DNA from: Cyanoderma ruficeps
Taxonomy: Eukaryota; Chordata; Aves; Passeriformes; Timaliidae
Direction of reading: 5' to 3'
Assembly (NCBI GenBank): GCA_008694505.1
Contig: VZDJ01000056.1
Location: forward strand, 5,645,205 to 5,709,204
Length of the DNA: 64,000 nt
A program made the position numbers and the translations under genes. The notes below the pieces were generated by a model. The model was given only the letters and a program-made list of their open reading frames with translations. It did not search any database and was not told where the DNA came from. Positions 24,488 through 36,500 of this stretch are shown here, in pieces; position 1 is the first letter of the stretch; every line of letters begins with the position of its first letter.

Positions 24488-26451
24488 CTAGGGGAAAAGA
24501 ACAGATGAATTCAGTACACAAGTGTTAATCTATTGTTGTCTTGCTTCTCAGTATATTTTGTTTACACTTAGAAACTGAAGCTAATGCACAAAAGAGAGTA
24601 ATTACTCTCAAGCTCAGCAGCATTCATGAATGGGTTTATTTCTAGCCTGAACAAATTACCTGCAAAGAAAGCAACATAAAAATCTTACAGAGTTTTATTG
24701 TTACACAGTATTAATTCTCTCTTCCCCTTTCACAACTTGCTCAGAATTTGAAGCCCTTTAATGCCAGTGAATAGCTACAACATGGTTGGATGAGCAAAGA
24801 ATGCATTTGCAACGGAAGAATTAAGGGAGAGAAACCCCAAATCTGCTTTAGCCTTGATAAACCATTTTGCTGAGGGGAGCTGTCAAACAGAGGGACACTT
24901 CCTACATCAAACCCAGTAAGCAGGATCTCACTATCCACTGGACTGACTAAACCGGGACACTTCAGTGAGCAGCTCTAAGATGAAACCCAAGAAATTGCTT
25001 GGCTACAGATAATTCAAGCAAACTGAATCATTTCTGAGGAGCAGTGAATTTACTGTTTTCTACAAAGGAAGAATTAACTTTTAAAATTAATGTCAAAATA
25101 AGCATTTAATCTCTGTGATGAATTGGGCACTGTGACACTGTAACACAAACACTGGCAAAACTAGTGACAGCACCAGGCTAATAATAAACATAAGGATATT
25201 ATTCAGCATTAATATGTTTTATGTGTCATAATTACTTTAGTTCTGGCTCAATAAATAGAAAAAAACACTTCATTTTTGGTTATGCAAGGGGTTCCTTATG
25301 CCAGAAGAGACCTAGCATACCCTCGGTGAACATTTAAACCACAAAAGTCATGCTGATGTGGGCTTTGAGTCCTTGGCTAGTCCAAGAAGAGGGCAGTAAG
25401 TGTCCTTCTGGCTATTGCTGCTAACATCAACAGAAAGATAATCTCAGTTCTGGTAACAAGAGGTATAAACCTCAGAGTTTTAAGCAGTAAATCAAGTATT
25501 AGTTGAAGAAAGCTAGAGAACAGCCCTACCAGCTGAGGTCAAGGAAATAAACAGGACAGGGGATCTGTCCTGTCTGGCTTTGGTGCCTGTAATCGTGGCG
25601 AAAAAATTAAACTTTACACAAGACTACTAGCTTTGATCTCATCAGCAGAGAAGACAGGAGGAGGAGAAATTAGAAAAGATGAGTGATCTAAAACACCTAA
25701 TAATGGATAGAATTTAACAAAATGCTATGAAAATAAAAGTGAAACAAAGTTACTTTTACATCTCCAGAAATAGACTGGAGAGTTATTTCCAACAGTGAGT
25801 CTTCTGGATAGTTTCCATTTTTTGTCACATCCTCAGGTCTGAAGAGCAATCAGAGCCTTGCCAATGACCTTAGCTGGATCTTCCCAAGGATGATCTAATT
25901 TGGAACCATATGAAGGTAGAAGTGGTGTACTGCCAGATCTTCTGACACTCCCTCCTGGTCGGGAAAGGTGTCTCTTTTATCCTTCCCAATTATTAGTCCT
26001 ACTCCAGGTAACTGCTATTTAACTGTGGTGTGTATCTCAGCATAAATAATGCTGGTCACACTGGGGTTTATTTCAAGTGGAAAGTGCACTGTGATTTTGG
26101 TTTTGAGAAATCAATACTGGGAGACACAGAATAACTTAAAAAAAATTATACTATTCTCAGTAAGAGAGTTGGGCAGTTCACCTACTGTTTCTCACAGGAA
26201 AAAACATAATTTCCTGTGAGGAAAACTGTTCAAAATTTAAACTGTTTGGCTCATACACATTAAAAAAGACTATGCTAAGAATATGAAAAGTGCACTATAA
26301 ATGACTGAACTAATCCCATTTTTATATTTATCTTTCTGCTTCACCTCCTGTGAACTTCCGAAAAAGTGTTTCTCTTTGAGAATCTTAAAAAAGTGAGATT
26401 TCCTAATGCACATTCAAAACAAAATGACTTTAGATTGAGACAAGTGTTTAC
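24488..26451 (-). other. CADPS: CADPS intron between exons E and F (1.96 kb)
   Basis: A 1,964-bp intron, mostly AT-rich, with very few ORFs. The only structure noticed is a perfect 11-bp inverted repeat at 26191-26220 (annotated separately). No repeats or genes were recognised. Confidence 0.8.
26191..26220. repeat. Perfect 11-bp inverted repeat (hairpin)
   Basis: CTCACAGGAAA, an 8-base A-rich loop, then TTTCCTGTGAG. The stem can be extended outwards by a few more pairs (TTT with AA and a G:T wobble). It lies about 230 bp downstream of exon E in transcript direction. No function is known to me. Confidence 0.85.
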
Positions 26452-26591
26452 CCAGAGTGCTTCATGTTTTGAGGCTTATCCATTCGTACAGCGAGCTTGA
26501 TCTTCAGGTCTTGATCAGGGCAGTTTTTGGAAACAGTCATTTTGTGCCACTCTGACTGCTTTGGGCTATTAGGAGTAGGGTGGAGAACAAC
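26452..26591 (-). CDS. CADPS: CADPS exon E (end of C2, C2-PH linker)
   Basis: A 140-nt exon, phase 0 in and phase 2 out. It reads [20 protein letters not shown], then [20 protein letters not shown] and QNMKHS, with the last two bases GG starting the Gly codon completed in exon F. It finishes the C2 domain (WHKM and LKIKLAVRM strands) and the short linker [11 protein letters not shown] that joins it to the PH domain. The acceptor is TTTACAG|GTTG and the donor TGG|GTAAAC. The match to CADPS is clear; CADPS2 differs at several of these residues (for example, an RMVVPKN-like strand there). Mammalian CADPS begins this stretch VILHP, here VVLHP. Confidence 0.96.
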
Positions 26592-29500
26592 CTGTAAAAA
26601 TTAAAACCGACAATGTTAAAGGGAAAATTATTCACAAAATGGGGTTTAATGTGGAGCAGAAATATATCAGATGACCTAGTTTTGTCCTAGAAGTCAGTCT
26701 GGATATGTCTATTCACATCAGTGAGGATGGCTTTTTATTGCTTTTTTAAAGTACAGCTTATTATTTTGAGATTAGCTCATATATTCTTTGGCTCCTCAAT
26801 CAGCTCAGGGGGCTGTGCAGACAGAACTGCACGATCAGTTCCTATCATTTCAGGATGATACATCTGACTGAGCTACAACAGCAGATAAAATCTGCACCCC
26901 ATGTCATGACATGAGTGGCTGCAGGACTTTGCTTCCATTTCATGCAGCAGGAAATGCTGGGAGGGTCTCCAGCTGGAGCACATCCGTGCAACACCAGTGG
27001 CTGCAGATGAACACCAGTGCAAGCACTTGGCTCAAAGAAAGCTCCAAGAGGTGAATAGTCTCTCCTGATTATAGCTGTGCTTTCCCCACTCATCCACTAC
27101 CACTACAAAACAGAGCAGCTCCCTGGAGAGTAAGACACAGAGTATTCTCCTAGGACTACACCACATCCACCATCTTCCCCGGGTATTTTCATGTGTTTCC
27201 TCTGAGGTGGCCTAACCCCCTTCCTCCTACACCTGTTCCCTTTCTGATGCTTTCACTCTCCGAGGTGACTTTGCCTGCTACAAATTCATACAATTTTCCA
27301 CTGTGCTGTAGTGAGATGAATTAAATCCATTAACCTTTATGCAAGCAAACTGTTGCACAATTCTTACAAATGGCAGCATTCACCCTCATTAACTGATGTG
27401 CTGCCATCCCTCATTTCTTGCTCATGCCCAATCTATGCTCCTGCCAAACTCCAGCCCAGACTATAATCTTGCATTCCTCTGCTCTTCAACTTTGCTGCTG
27501 AGTCAACAATCTAGGGGCTGTTTTCCACCAAAATATCATTGATGTTATTACCCTCTGATGAATTACTCTAAAACATATTTTATTGCCTCCTTTAAAGCCT
27601 GAGGTAAACATCAGTAGATTCTCAACTTTACCCTTATCCATTAATGTTATTTATCACTTCTTTTATTGAATTGCTCTGTCAGGAATCTGAAGCTGTTATT
27701 AGTCACACATAACTGAGCAACATCAGTCTGTACTGCATCACTCTTGGAAGAAAACACATTAAAGCAAATCCTGAAGATGAGAAATGAGTTCTCCACATTA
27801 GGGAGGGTGTGTTAGAAGTATGACGGGCCCAAGATCTGAGCAGCATCCAAGGAACCCCAGTGTCAGGCACGTCATGCAAGAACATACCCCTGTGTTAAGC
27901 TGCATCTCTTAGCGAAGGCAGCAGACACTCAGTGTGTTTGGGACGCTCTCTACTTTGATTCCTAACTCTTTTTTCAACAAAAGACACAAACTTTTCTCAG
28001 TGGTGTTGCAATTCACAGCTCTTCCACTCCTTGCCCTCAGTAGATGAAGTACTTGCATGGCTAAAATCCATGGGAGCCCTGCCACTGGCTTCAATAGGGT
28101 CAGGATGTATTCCCATGCTTTCAGCTGCCCATTCAGCAGTGTAGGGCTTGGGAGCATTTTCCAGTTCTCCCTTGGATAAAAGTGGCGAGCTGAGGAGTGG
28201 CGGCCGGTTGCCAACTTACCACTGGCAATAGAAAGTGGGCTTTGTACCCGCCTGGCAGAGCACAAAGCCACTGCTCAAAGGGCGGCTGAGCAGGGGTGTT
28301 TTGTGTATAAAACCTGCTTTCCTCCTCTCTCCATGCAGGCAGGTTCCTGCCCACTCCAACAGCTAAACCGGGGCTTAACACACTCCCGGTTTCATTATTA
28401 CTTTAAAGAAGAAATCTTGATGCAGCCTGAGCAGACACGCGTCATCTTTGGGCCGCTCCGGGCACACTGAGCATCCCTTTGAAGTTTGGCCGACTGAAAG
28501 CACTGGTGGCCACGGGCCAGGGGGAATCATTGCCAGCTCCCCACACTTGCCACTGCTGGCCTATGTCCTTCAGCCTGCAGAAAATCAGGGCTGAGGGATG
28601 GTTTCCCACTGGACCGGGAACTAAAGCACATTGGTAGGGCTGGCTCATCAGCCTTTCAGGGCAAGAGGGGTTGCTTTGGGTGCTGACATCTTTCTCAGAA
28701 CAACATGCACAGCTAATTGCTTCCCAAGACCAGCAAAGTCAGCACTGCTCATGGCTGCCAGTGGAAACAAGACTTACAAAGCAAGAGGGGCTGCACTGAG
28801 TGTAACCACTCAGGGGAAAATCCCTGAATGGCAGCACGGCTGGCTGGGTGAAAAGCTCTGCTCAGCATGCCACAGCGGATAAAGGCAGGGTGCCAGGCTG
28901 TTTGAAGTAGGAGGTTTTGAAAATAATCCTGAAAATATTATGATGCTGTGCAGCAAAACAATTGTAGGTCTTCAGCTGTAGTACTGCAGCCTAGAGGGGT
29001 CATTTTTTTTGTCAAAAAAAGAGGACAGAGAGAAAAGAAGGATCAAGGTGTGGATGAGGAAAGTCTGAAGGGGATGTAACTCTTTGAAGAGAAGACTGAG
29101 AGGAGAAAAGAAGGGGTAGCTTTGCTTTTCTCTCTCTCAAGTGCAAGAACAAAGGATACTTCATGAACATGAAAACACAAATAATTAAAATGAACATGAA
29201 TTACATGAGACAAAATTGCATGCAGCATTCTCCACCATAAAGCTATAAATTTAAATCAACAGCTCACTAGGACCTGGAAAAATGTTTGGCACTTTTATAA
29301 ACAGGATTAACACAAAGCCATGTTAATTAGGAAAAACACTGAATGGACACAGACTCTTCCTTATCAAGGAACAAACAGCCACGGAGTTAGCAAGAAACAT
29401 CCCAACAGGTTAGTCCTTTACTAGAAATACCATTCTTGGGCTTGCAACAGGATCAATGGCTTTCCTGACCATGGATTTCTCAGCCATAGCCATACAGACA

Positions 29501-30476
29501 GGATGGGGAGCAAGGAGTGCTGCAGGGCTGGGCAGAGCCCAGGCTGCCCCTGGAGATCACCTCGGTCATGCTGAACCATGACAGGAGGTGCCCAGTTCTC
29601 TTACCCCAAACTGATTTTCATGGAGTCATCATCATACTGACCTCAGCCTGAAAAGCTGAGGAAGGCATGGCAAGGAGTTCGCGGCCACTTCTGTCTGGAG
29701 CCAACACAAATTAAACAGCTCCACAAAATCCATGGAGACAAGCGAAGTGTCCCGAAGCCATAGCAAAGTGCCATCCGCAGATATTCTGGAGCTGTGGGCT
29801 GCAGTGATCAAGGACCACCAGTGCCAGGACACTGGTTTAGGGACCACAGGTGAGGGGCAGAGATGGGGTGGGAAGATTTGCTTTGTGGTCGATACCCCAG
29901 GAATCTGAGCTCTTGCTATTAACACCATTGATGGGAGCAATGAACCCTCACGTTTCACTCCCCAGTCCAGCCCCACTGAAGCCACCAGTTCAGCTGTCAT
30001 CCATCCCCAGGGAAGCCAGGGCTCCAATCTTTTTGCAGGGAGTACTGCAGTAAAGTGTTTTCAGAAGCTGAAATTGTGCACTGGCGGCTCAGCAGATATG
30101 AGAGAAACTTAACAGTCCCTTGCCAAAGGTAAATCCCCTCTTTTTGCTTCAGCATAATCCCCTTTTTTGCCTCAGGAATGTCCATTTCCGCAAGCAACTT
30201 TTAAGGCTTTCCGGACTGCCAATATTGCACACAAGATCCTCTGCCTTTGCTCAGAGCAGGCACAGCCAGCTGAAATGCTGCCATTAAAAACTCACAACAA
30301 AGACAGCATGCGAGATGCACTCCTTTCCAGCAGTGCAGAGCTTGCTTTCTTTCCCCCTCCTGAAGCTTGGCAAAAAAGCAGAGCATGTTGTGCTCCAAAG
30401 ATATTTCTGTACAGGAGAGATTTCTCTAGAAAAGCAGGGCCAGAAGGAAGCATTATTAAACTCAAAATCTCCTTAC
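26592..30476 (-). other. CADPS: CADPS intron between exons D and E (3.9 kb), nothing recognised
   Basis: A 3,885-bp intron of mixed composition, somewhat richer in GC around 28120-28480. A purine-rich stretch lies at about 29015-29120. No gene, RNA or mobile element was recognised, and the ORFs (up to 131 codons) look like chance ORFs. Confidence 0.75.
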
Positions 30477-30588
30477 CCTCCCAAGTTCTTTGTCCTCCAG
30501 AGCCAGCACTCCTGTGCTCTCCGTGAACAGCTTCACCTTCACTGCAGGAAGAGCGTGGGTTGTCGTGAAGTCTCCTTGGGTGCCCCAG
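30477..30588 (-). CDS. CADPS: CADPS exon D (C2 domain, middle)
   Basis: A 112-nt exon, phase 2 in and phase 0 out. It completes the Thr codon begun in exon C and reads [20 protein letters not shown], then [17 protein letters not shown]. This is the central part of the C2 domain; the KVKLFTES strand and the LGR turn are recognisable. The acceptor is TTCACAG|CTGG and the donor AGG|GTAAGG. The TTT after GDF matches my recollection of CADPS2 (mammalian CADPS has STT), while the rest follows CADPS, so this is a simple lineage substitution. The exon is separated from exon C by the largest complete intron in the window. Confidence 0.96.
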
Positions 30589-33500
30589 CTGTGAAAAGAA
30601 GGACAGAGGAGTGCTCAGCTCAGCTGGCAGGCCAGCAACAACACTGCTCAGGCATGAAATAGTTAACCTAAAATGTCTCTGATACAAGCCAAAGTGGTGG
30701 GGTTGTGTGAGCGACAAGGGCATTAATTATCTTCTTCGGGAAATGTGGGACAGATGTTTGGAAAAGTCATGATGGTCCTTGGGAGGAAAAAAAGAGAGCA
30801 TCTGGAAGCAGCATGAAACCAAGTTTAAGAGAATTTTCTTATTTAGAAAGAACAATGTTTCCTGCAGTGCCAGCCTGTGTAGTCACAAGAGAAGTAGAGG
30901 ATTGAAGACATCTGCACCCAGGATGTCTGCAATCACTTATGCTTGTGCTCCTCTCTTGGCTAATTAACCTCTCCTTTCCAGGCTGTCTGAAGGAACTACA
31001 ACTTCATCTGAGTCTCTTTCCAACTCTCAGCCCAATGCAAGTTTAAGTTCAAGCCATTATGTCTGGAGTAATCCTAGTTTGCTAGGACTACAGAGCAGGA
31101 CACCAGCTCCTTGTGAGTGGGATTGCAGTGGCCAGGAAGACACCACCTCTACAATTACACCATGATCCACTGCCTACTATTTGTACTCTGAGTCATTCCC
31201 TGGCTTGGAAAGGAGTGCTATGGAGACTAAATTATCCACAGCCTCTAGACATGCATATCTCTAGAGGCCATCTATAAGTTTCTGAAATCACAAGTTGCCC
31301 AAATGCACAGGAAACATGAACTCATTCCATGTGGGACTCTGCCAAGAGCCTGCCATGAACAACACCTCTGAGTGATGTGGTAGAACATACACTGCAATCC
31401 AGAATGCTGCAAGTCAAATGAGAGATTATGCCATAACTCACTAACCACTTGTATTCAGCCTCACTCTGTTAATGACACTTCCTCACTTTAGGCTGGCCTC
31501 CAACTAGATCCTCTGCTGAAGAAAGGCAGTTCCTTTGAAAAGGCTCAGAAGACATGGTTCAGTGACTAGGTATTCCTCAAAGATGAACAACAAGCAGGTT
31601 TAGCATTTGGAAAATTATCAGTAAAAATAATTCACTTCTCCTTGTGCACCAGGAGTATGGGTTTATGCTTTGCTCCCCACTGAGCAAATCTTGTCCAACT
31701 GAGCTCAGCAGATGAGCATGTTCAGCACAGAGCTGATTAACAAACGTGGGTACTTCATCAGCTTTGCTCTGAAGCTTCCTCTCCTGGTGTCACTGTTTCA
31801 CATGTTTTGTTTTTTATGATGATGCATCAAACCGTCACCAATGCCAGAGAGCAGAACTTTGGCTTAAATTATCCACAGCACTATAGGTCCAGTCAGGTCC
31901 TTTATCATATCATATCTTTTCCCATGTGTGAGCCATCAGCTACCTAATAAATGTTTTAAGGGTAAAAAGCAAGAAACAACTTAATTTTCTAATCACAGTT
32001 TCAGGTCACAGGTTATGTTTTCTCTCAAAAAACTGCATTGTCACCAGGAGGGAAAGTAAGAAGATTATCTTGCTTTGGGTAAGAGGCAAAAGTAAGAGAA
32101 TATCCAACCTTACACTGTGTATTTTGACAGCATCTGCTTTATAGAACTCGTATCTCTGTTTACTATTAAAAAGCTCTTATTTGCTGAAGCATTCCCAGAC
32201 CATATGTTATCAACAAATGTTACTAACCAAATACAAACAGTAATTTTCATTAGGTTTCCTTCATGGGAACAACATTAACCACAAAGAGAATAAATGTTTC
32301 AAATGACAGCAAACATACATAGCAAACCCTTGACAACACTGGTGCTTACATATTCATACCCCCAAAAGCCCTGAGAAGATCTGCGCCAACAAATGGAGAC
32401 CATCAAAAGTTGAGTTTTGTGCTGGTTGGAGCCTGTGGTGATGTCATTAGTTGCCATAGTGATGCTCAGCATAAGGCCATAATTCATGCCACTGAAACAT
32501 CATTTATATTCAATCTCAGTACCAAGTTTATCTGGGATGTGTATTAAATTATTGTTCAGAAAATTAGCTCTGGACAGTAGCTAGGTATTAGGATCTTCTG
32601 AGGGACTAACAGTGTAATGGTTTAATTTCCACATTTAATCATTAAGCAGGTTATCACTGCAGGAGTTCATTTGCTGGGAAAGTGCACTGGGTGCATTCGG
32701 TGCACCCACTGTGGACAAATGCCATGAAGTAGTGATGCTATTTCATCCCCCATCACAGAACTCATGCTGACACTTCAAAACAATAAAGCATCTGCAAATG
32801 CAGACAGACAAATGTCACTCTGGCCAAAAGGACACACACATACACATGGATACATATGGGTGTACAAACACCACAAAAAAGGCGCACAAGCAGAACAATC
32901 CTGGCAGTACTTCCTCAATCAGAACCATATTAACTATCTGAATCCTGCCTGAACCCCTCAGCTCAGCATTTCTTCTTGGCCAGTGCATCCTAAAGTCCGG
33001 AACTGATAAAGAAATCAGTTTCTTTACTGCTGTGCATAGGGAACTTACTAGAATCATCACCCTATTTATGGCATCTGTGCTGTTCCAGTGCTATCACCAG
33101 GATCTACTTTTGTCTCCAGGGTTTCTATTTAGGCATCAAACTTAGGATAAGCAGCTAAACTCTTCTGGTTGCAAAGTGCCAGAGGTTGAGATACCCCCCA
33201 GGTGCTAACTTGACAGATGCTGGCCCTTGTTTTACCTTTTACAAGCATAACAAGGAGACCATCACTGCAGACCTTGTGTCTACAGATTCACCTAGAGGTG
33301 CCATCACAGTTACTGACCAAACAGCCTAAAGTGCTAGGATTTTATCCTGAATGGAACATAAAATGACACATATCCAGAGGGTGTGAGTGGTCAACAAGTA
33401 ACAAAGGTCAGCTCTTGTCTCCCATTACCTTCACAGTCTCAGGGAGCACTTGGAGGATGGGCTCACCTGTCTGACTTCAGCAGCATTTGGGAGCTGTCAC

Positions 33501-36500
33501 AGACACTGGCCTTACTCACACGTGGCAGTGATGCCATTGCCATTGCAAGTGCCAGGCTGCTCAGACCTAGCTGCTCTCAGCTGTCTCACACTGCTGATCT
33601 GAAAAACCTTCAGGTTGACGCTATTAGCCCTTCCCAATTTATGGCCAAAATCTGTAAGACCACTCTCCTCCTGTCGATGCTGTACCAAGGTCTTACCCTT
33701 TCCTGCCATAAGGTCACTGGAGAAACAACTGTCTTCATCCTATGGAAGTGCAGTGCTTTACTGATCTCTGGCTGTAGGGCTGAGGCCTTCAAAAATGCAG
33801 ATAAAGCAATTAAAAAGTTAATTGCCACATAGCTAAAAAGACAAAACCATTAAAACACCATAGCACTGCGATGTTAAAATTTATGATTGAAATACTATTT
33901 GGGATATGAATAAGGCTTGAGCAAAATTCTGTAAAAGATCCCTGTCCTGACTGCACTCATATATCAAATGAAACCAGGCAGGAGGGTCTCTGACTTCAGC
34001 TTCTTTTCTCCACAATATCCCACTTACATGACCTACAATTTTCTCAGCTGTCCTTGAGAGACACTGTTTTAGTAATTTCTGTTCAACTCTAGTATGTAAG
34101 TTCCTCTAAAGAAAACTTTAGCACCCGTGGCCTTCCTACTAGTGAACACACACATTTAATACCCAGGAAAATGCATTAAATTCTTTCATTCATATACTGT
34201 GTTCTCCAGCAAGTCTGCTCAGCCCCCACCTAATTTAAAACAGTCACCCTTCTTCCCCCAATGCTCTTGTAACTTGATGTAGCCAGAACACTGATGCCTG
34301 TGATTTATATAAATCATGAACCAGTGCAAGTGGGTTGTGTTGCTGGGCCATGAATCAGCCCTGCTAACCAGGGAGCAGCTGCCTTCCATGGGCTTCAAAA
34401 TTAACAGAGGATATCTTTTATCCCTCTCCAGCTTGCATGGAATAAACATTAAAAAAAGCAGAAAATGAAAGTAAAAATGTGTACTAAAGCTGAGCTATGC
34501 TGTCCCCTCAGTAGGGACACCCCAGGTGTGTATGATGCTCAATGGACACGGCAGTTTCCTGGGACAGATCTTCTCTGCCAGAGATGCTGCCCTTCTGCCT
34601 TGTTCCCATAAATTCACCACTTAAGTAAAAAAGTCTTGCAGAATAATATCCCTACATGTTGATCAGATTTGCAGGAGTTTACTGAGTCACATGCTCGGTA
34701 TAGTTTTCCCAAATTAACCAACTCAGCAGCAGTGCTCATCCCCTCCCAAGACAGGAACACATCCTTGGGAAGGTAGGACATGGCAGGCAGCTGCTTCCAC
34801 CCCTGCAGGGTCACCAAAACCAGCAGCAGCATCACCTACCCTCCTGCACAGGCAGCTGGCTGTGTACAAGGGCAGAGAGGCCCAGCTGAAAGGTGTTTAA
34901 TATGCGTGACCATGTTTGGGACAACATTTGCAAGGGCAGCTCAGCCTCCCTTGCTGTCGTCTACTGTCAGAGTGGGATCTGGGGAGGATGCAATGACTGG
35001 CCAGCCTGGCTGCCTCCCTCCCTTGTGCAGTGCTGGTGGAGAGGGTTGTGCTCCATGCACTTCTCTTCATTTACGACCCTCATCTCTTCTCTTCTGATAT
35101 GTCTGTGTCCCCAAGGTGTCCCTGTTCCTCCTATCTGTGGCTAGCTCTCCTAAGTGAACTGGCTGGTGGAGGAAAGTTCAAGAGGGCAGCAGAAGCAGTA
35201 GCCTGACAGACACTGCCTGGGCTTGGTGACTGCTTCACCTTGTGTGGTGTGATGCTTTTAATCCAGCCGTGGTTTCTCATCTTACTGTGGTGCCCAGCCA
35301 TGGTCCCTGCTGGATCTGGATCCTACTCTGAGGATGGAGAGTTCAGATCCCACTTCATTGCTGGAGACCAAAATGCTACATACACTCTCAATCTATTTCT
35401 TCCAGAAATTCTGTGTAACAAACGATGGTTTTATTGCTTTAACACACTTCTCCCCTCCCAGAAGAGACCTTTAAATCTTGGGCCATAAATCATGTATGCC
35501 CATGCTTGAGCACTGGGAAAAAACAGAGTTAGAGCAGAAGCACACCAGGCACTGCGCTAACCTACCTTCATGCAGCTGATGGAGGAGTGCACCTTTTCCT
35601 CTAATGTAATGCTAAGCTGTGTTTCTTTTCTACATATTCCTAGAGACACAAGTGAGGAGGAAAATAAACAGGTTTAAAGTATCTTTAACAGTTAACTATA
35701 GATGAAGAAGCACACAGGATAGCTTTTTACTATATTCTCTAATGCTCTATCTATACCAGCCATTCAAAAACATGAACTAGAGGTTGATGACCACAATTAT
35801 CAGTGATCTATCTGAACTTCCCTTGCCCATACACCGAGGAAATAGTTCATTAGAATTGAGCACACACAGACTTACTCAGGTCAACAGCAAAACCTCATGC
35901 AGGGATAGCATAAATCCCATTGGGATGAAAATACCCATTTTTTAAAACGAGAAGAGTGCTTGGGAACTTCTAGGAACACCATGCACTAGACAATGGTGAG
36001 CCCTTCACAAGCAGAGGCTGAAAGAGCTGACAGCTCCTTGTAGGGAGCAGTCAGGTGAGGCACTGAAGTGGCAGAACAGATGTGTCCATGACACATGGCA
36101 GAGGCAGATGCTCACCCCTGCACCAGCTGGGTCACAAAGCCATAATAAATAGAAGCAGGGCATCCCAAAACCTTTGAGAAAATATGGGTTCTTTACAGCT
36201 CTTGTGGGTAATGGCAATGGATAAAAGAGATTGCATTTGTGTCATTGGGATTTGGAAAAACCCAAAGACACAGAAGAATTCCAGCTTTTTTTAGGCACCC
36301 CAAGAAAACCCACAGGCAGGGTCACACACCTGGAGACCTGTGGGATGCACACACAGCTCCACACACACAGCACTGTTTCAGAAGGAGAAGGCCATATGCA
36401 ACTGCCAGTTTGGGGATGCTGTGCTGGGGACAGCTACAAACTACCTTATGATTTCCTGCAATAGGACTACAAACGTCTGCTGAAAACTCACAAATTTAGG

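Noticed and set aside
33383..33832. 149-codon plus-strand ORF
   Set aside because: Not a recognisable protein or retrocopy. Lies antisense in an intron with no supporting signals.
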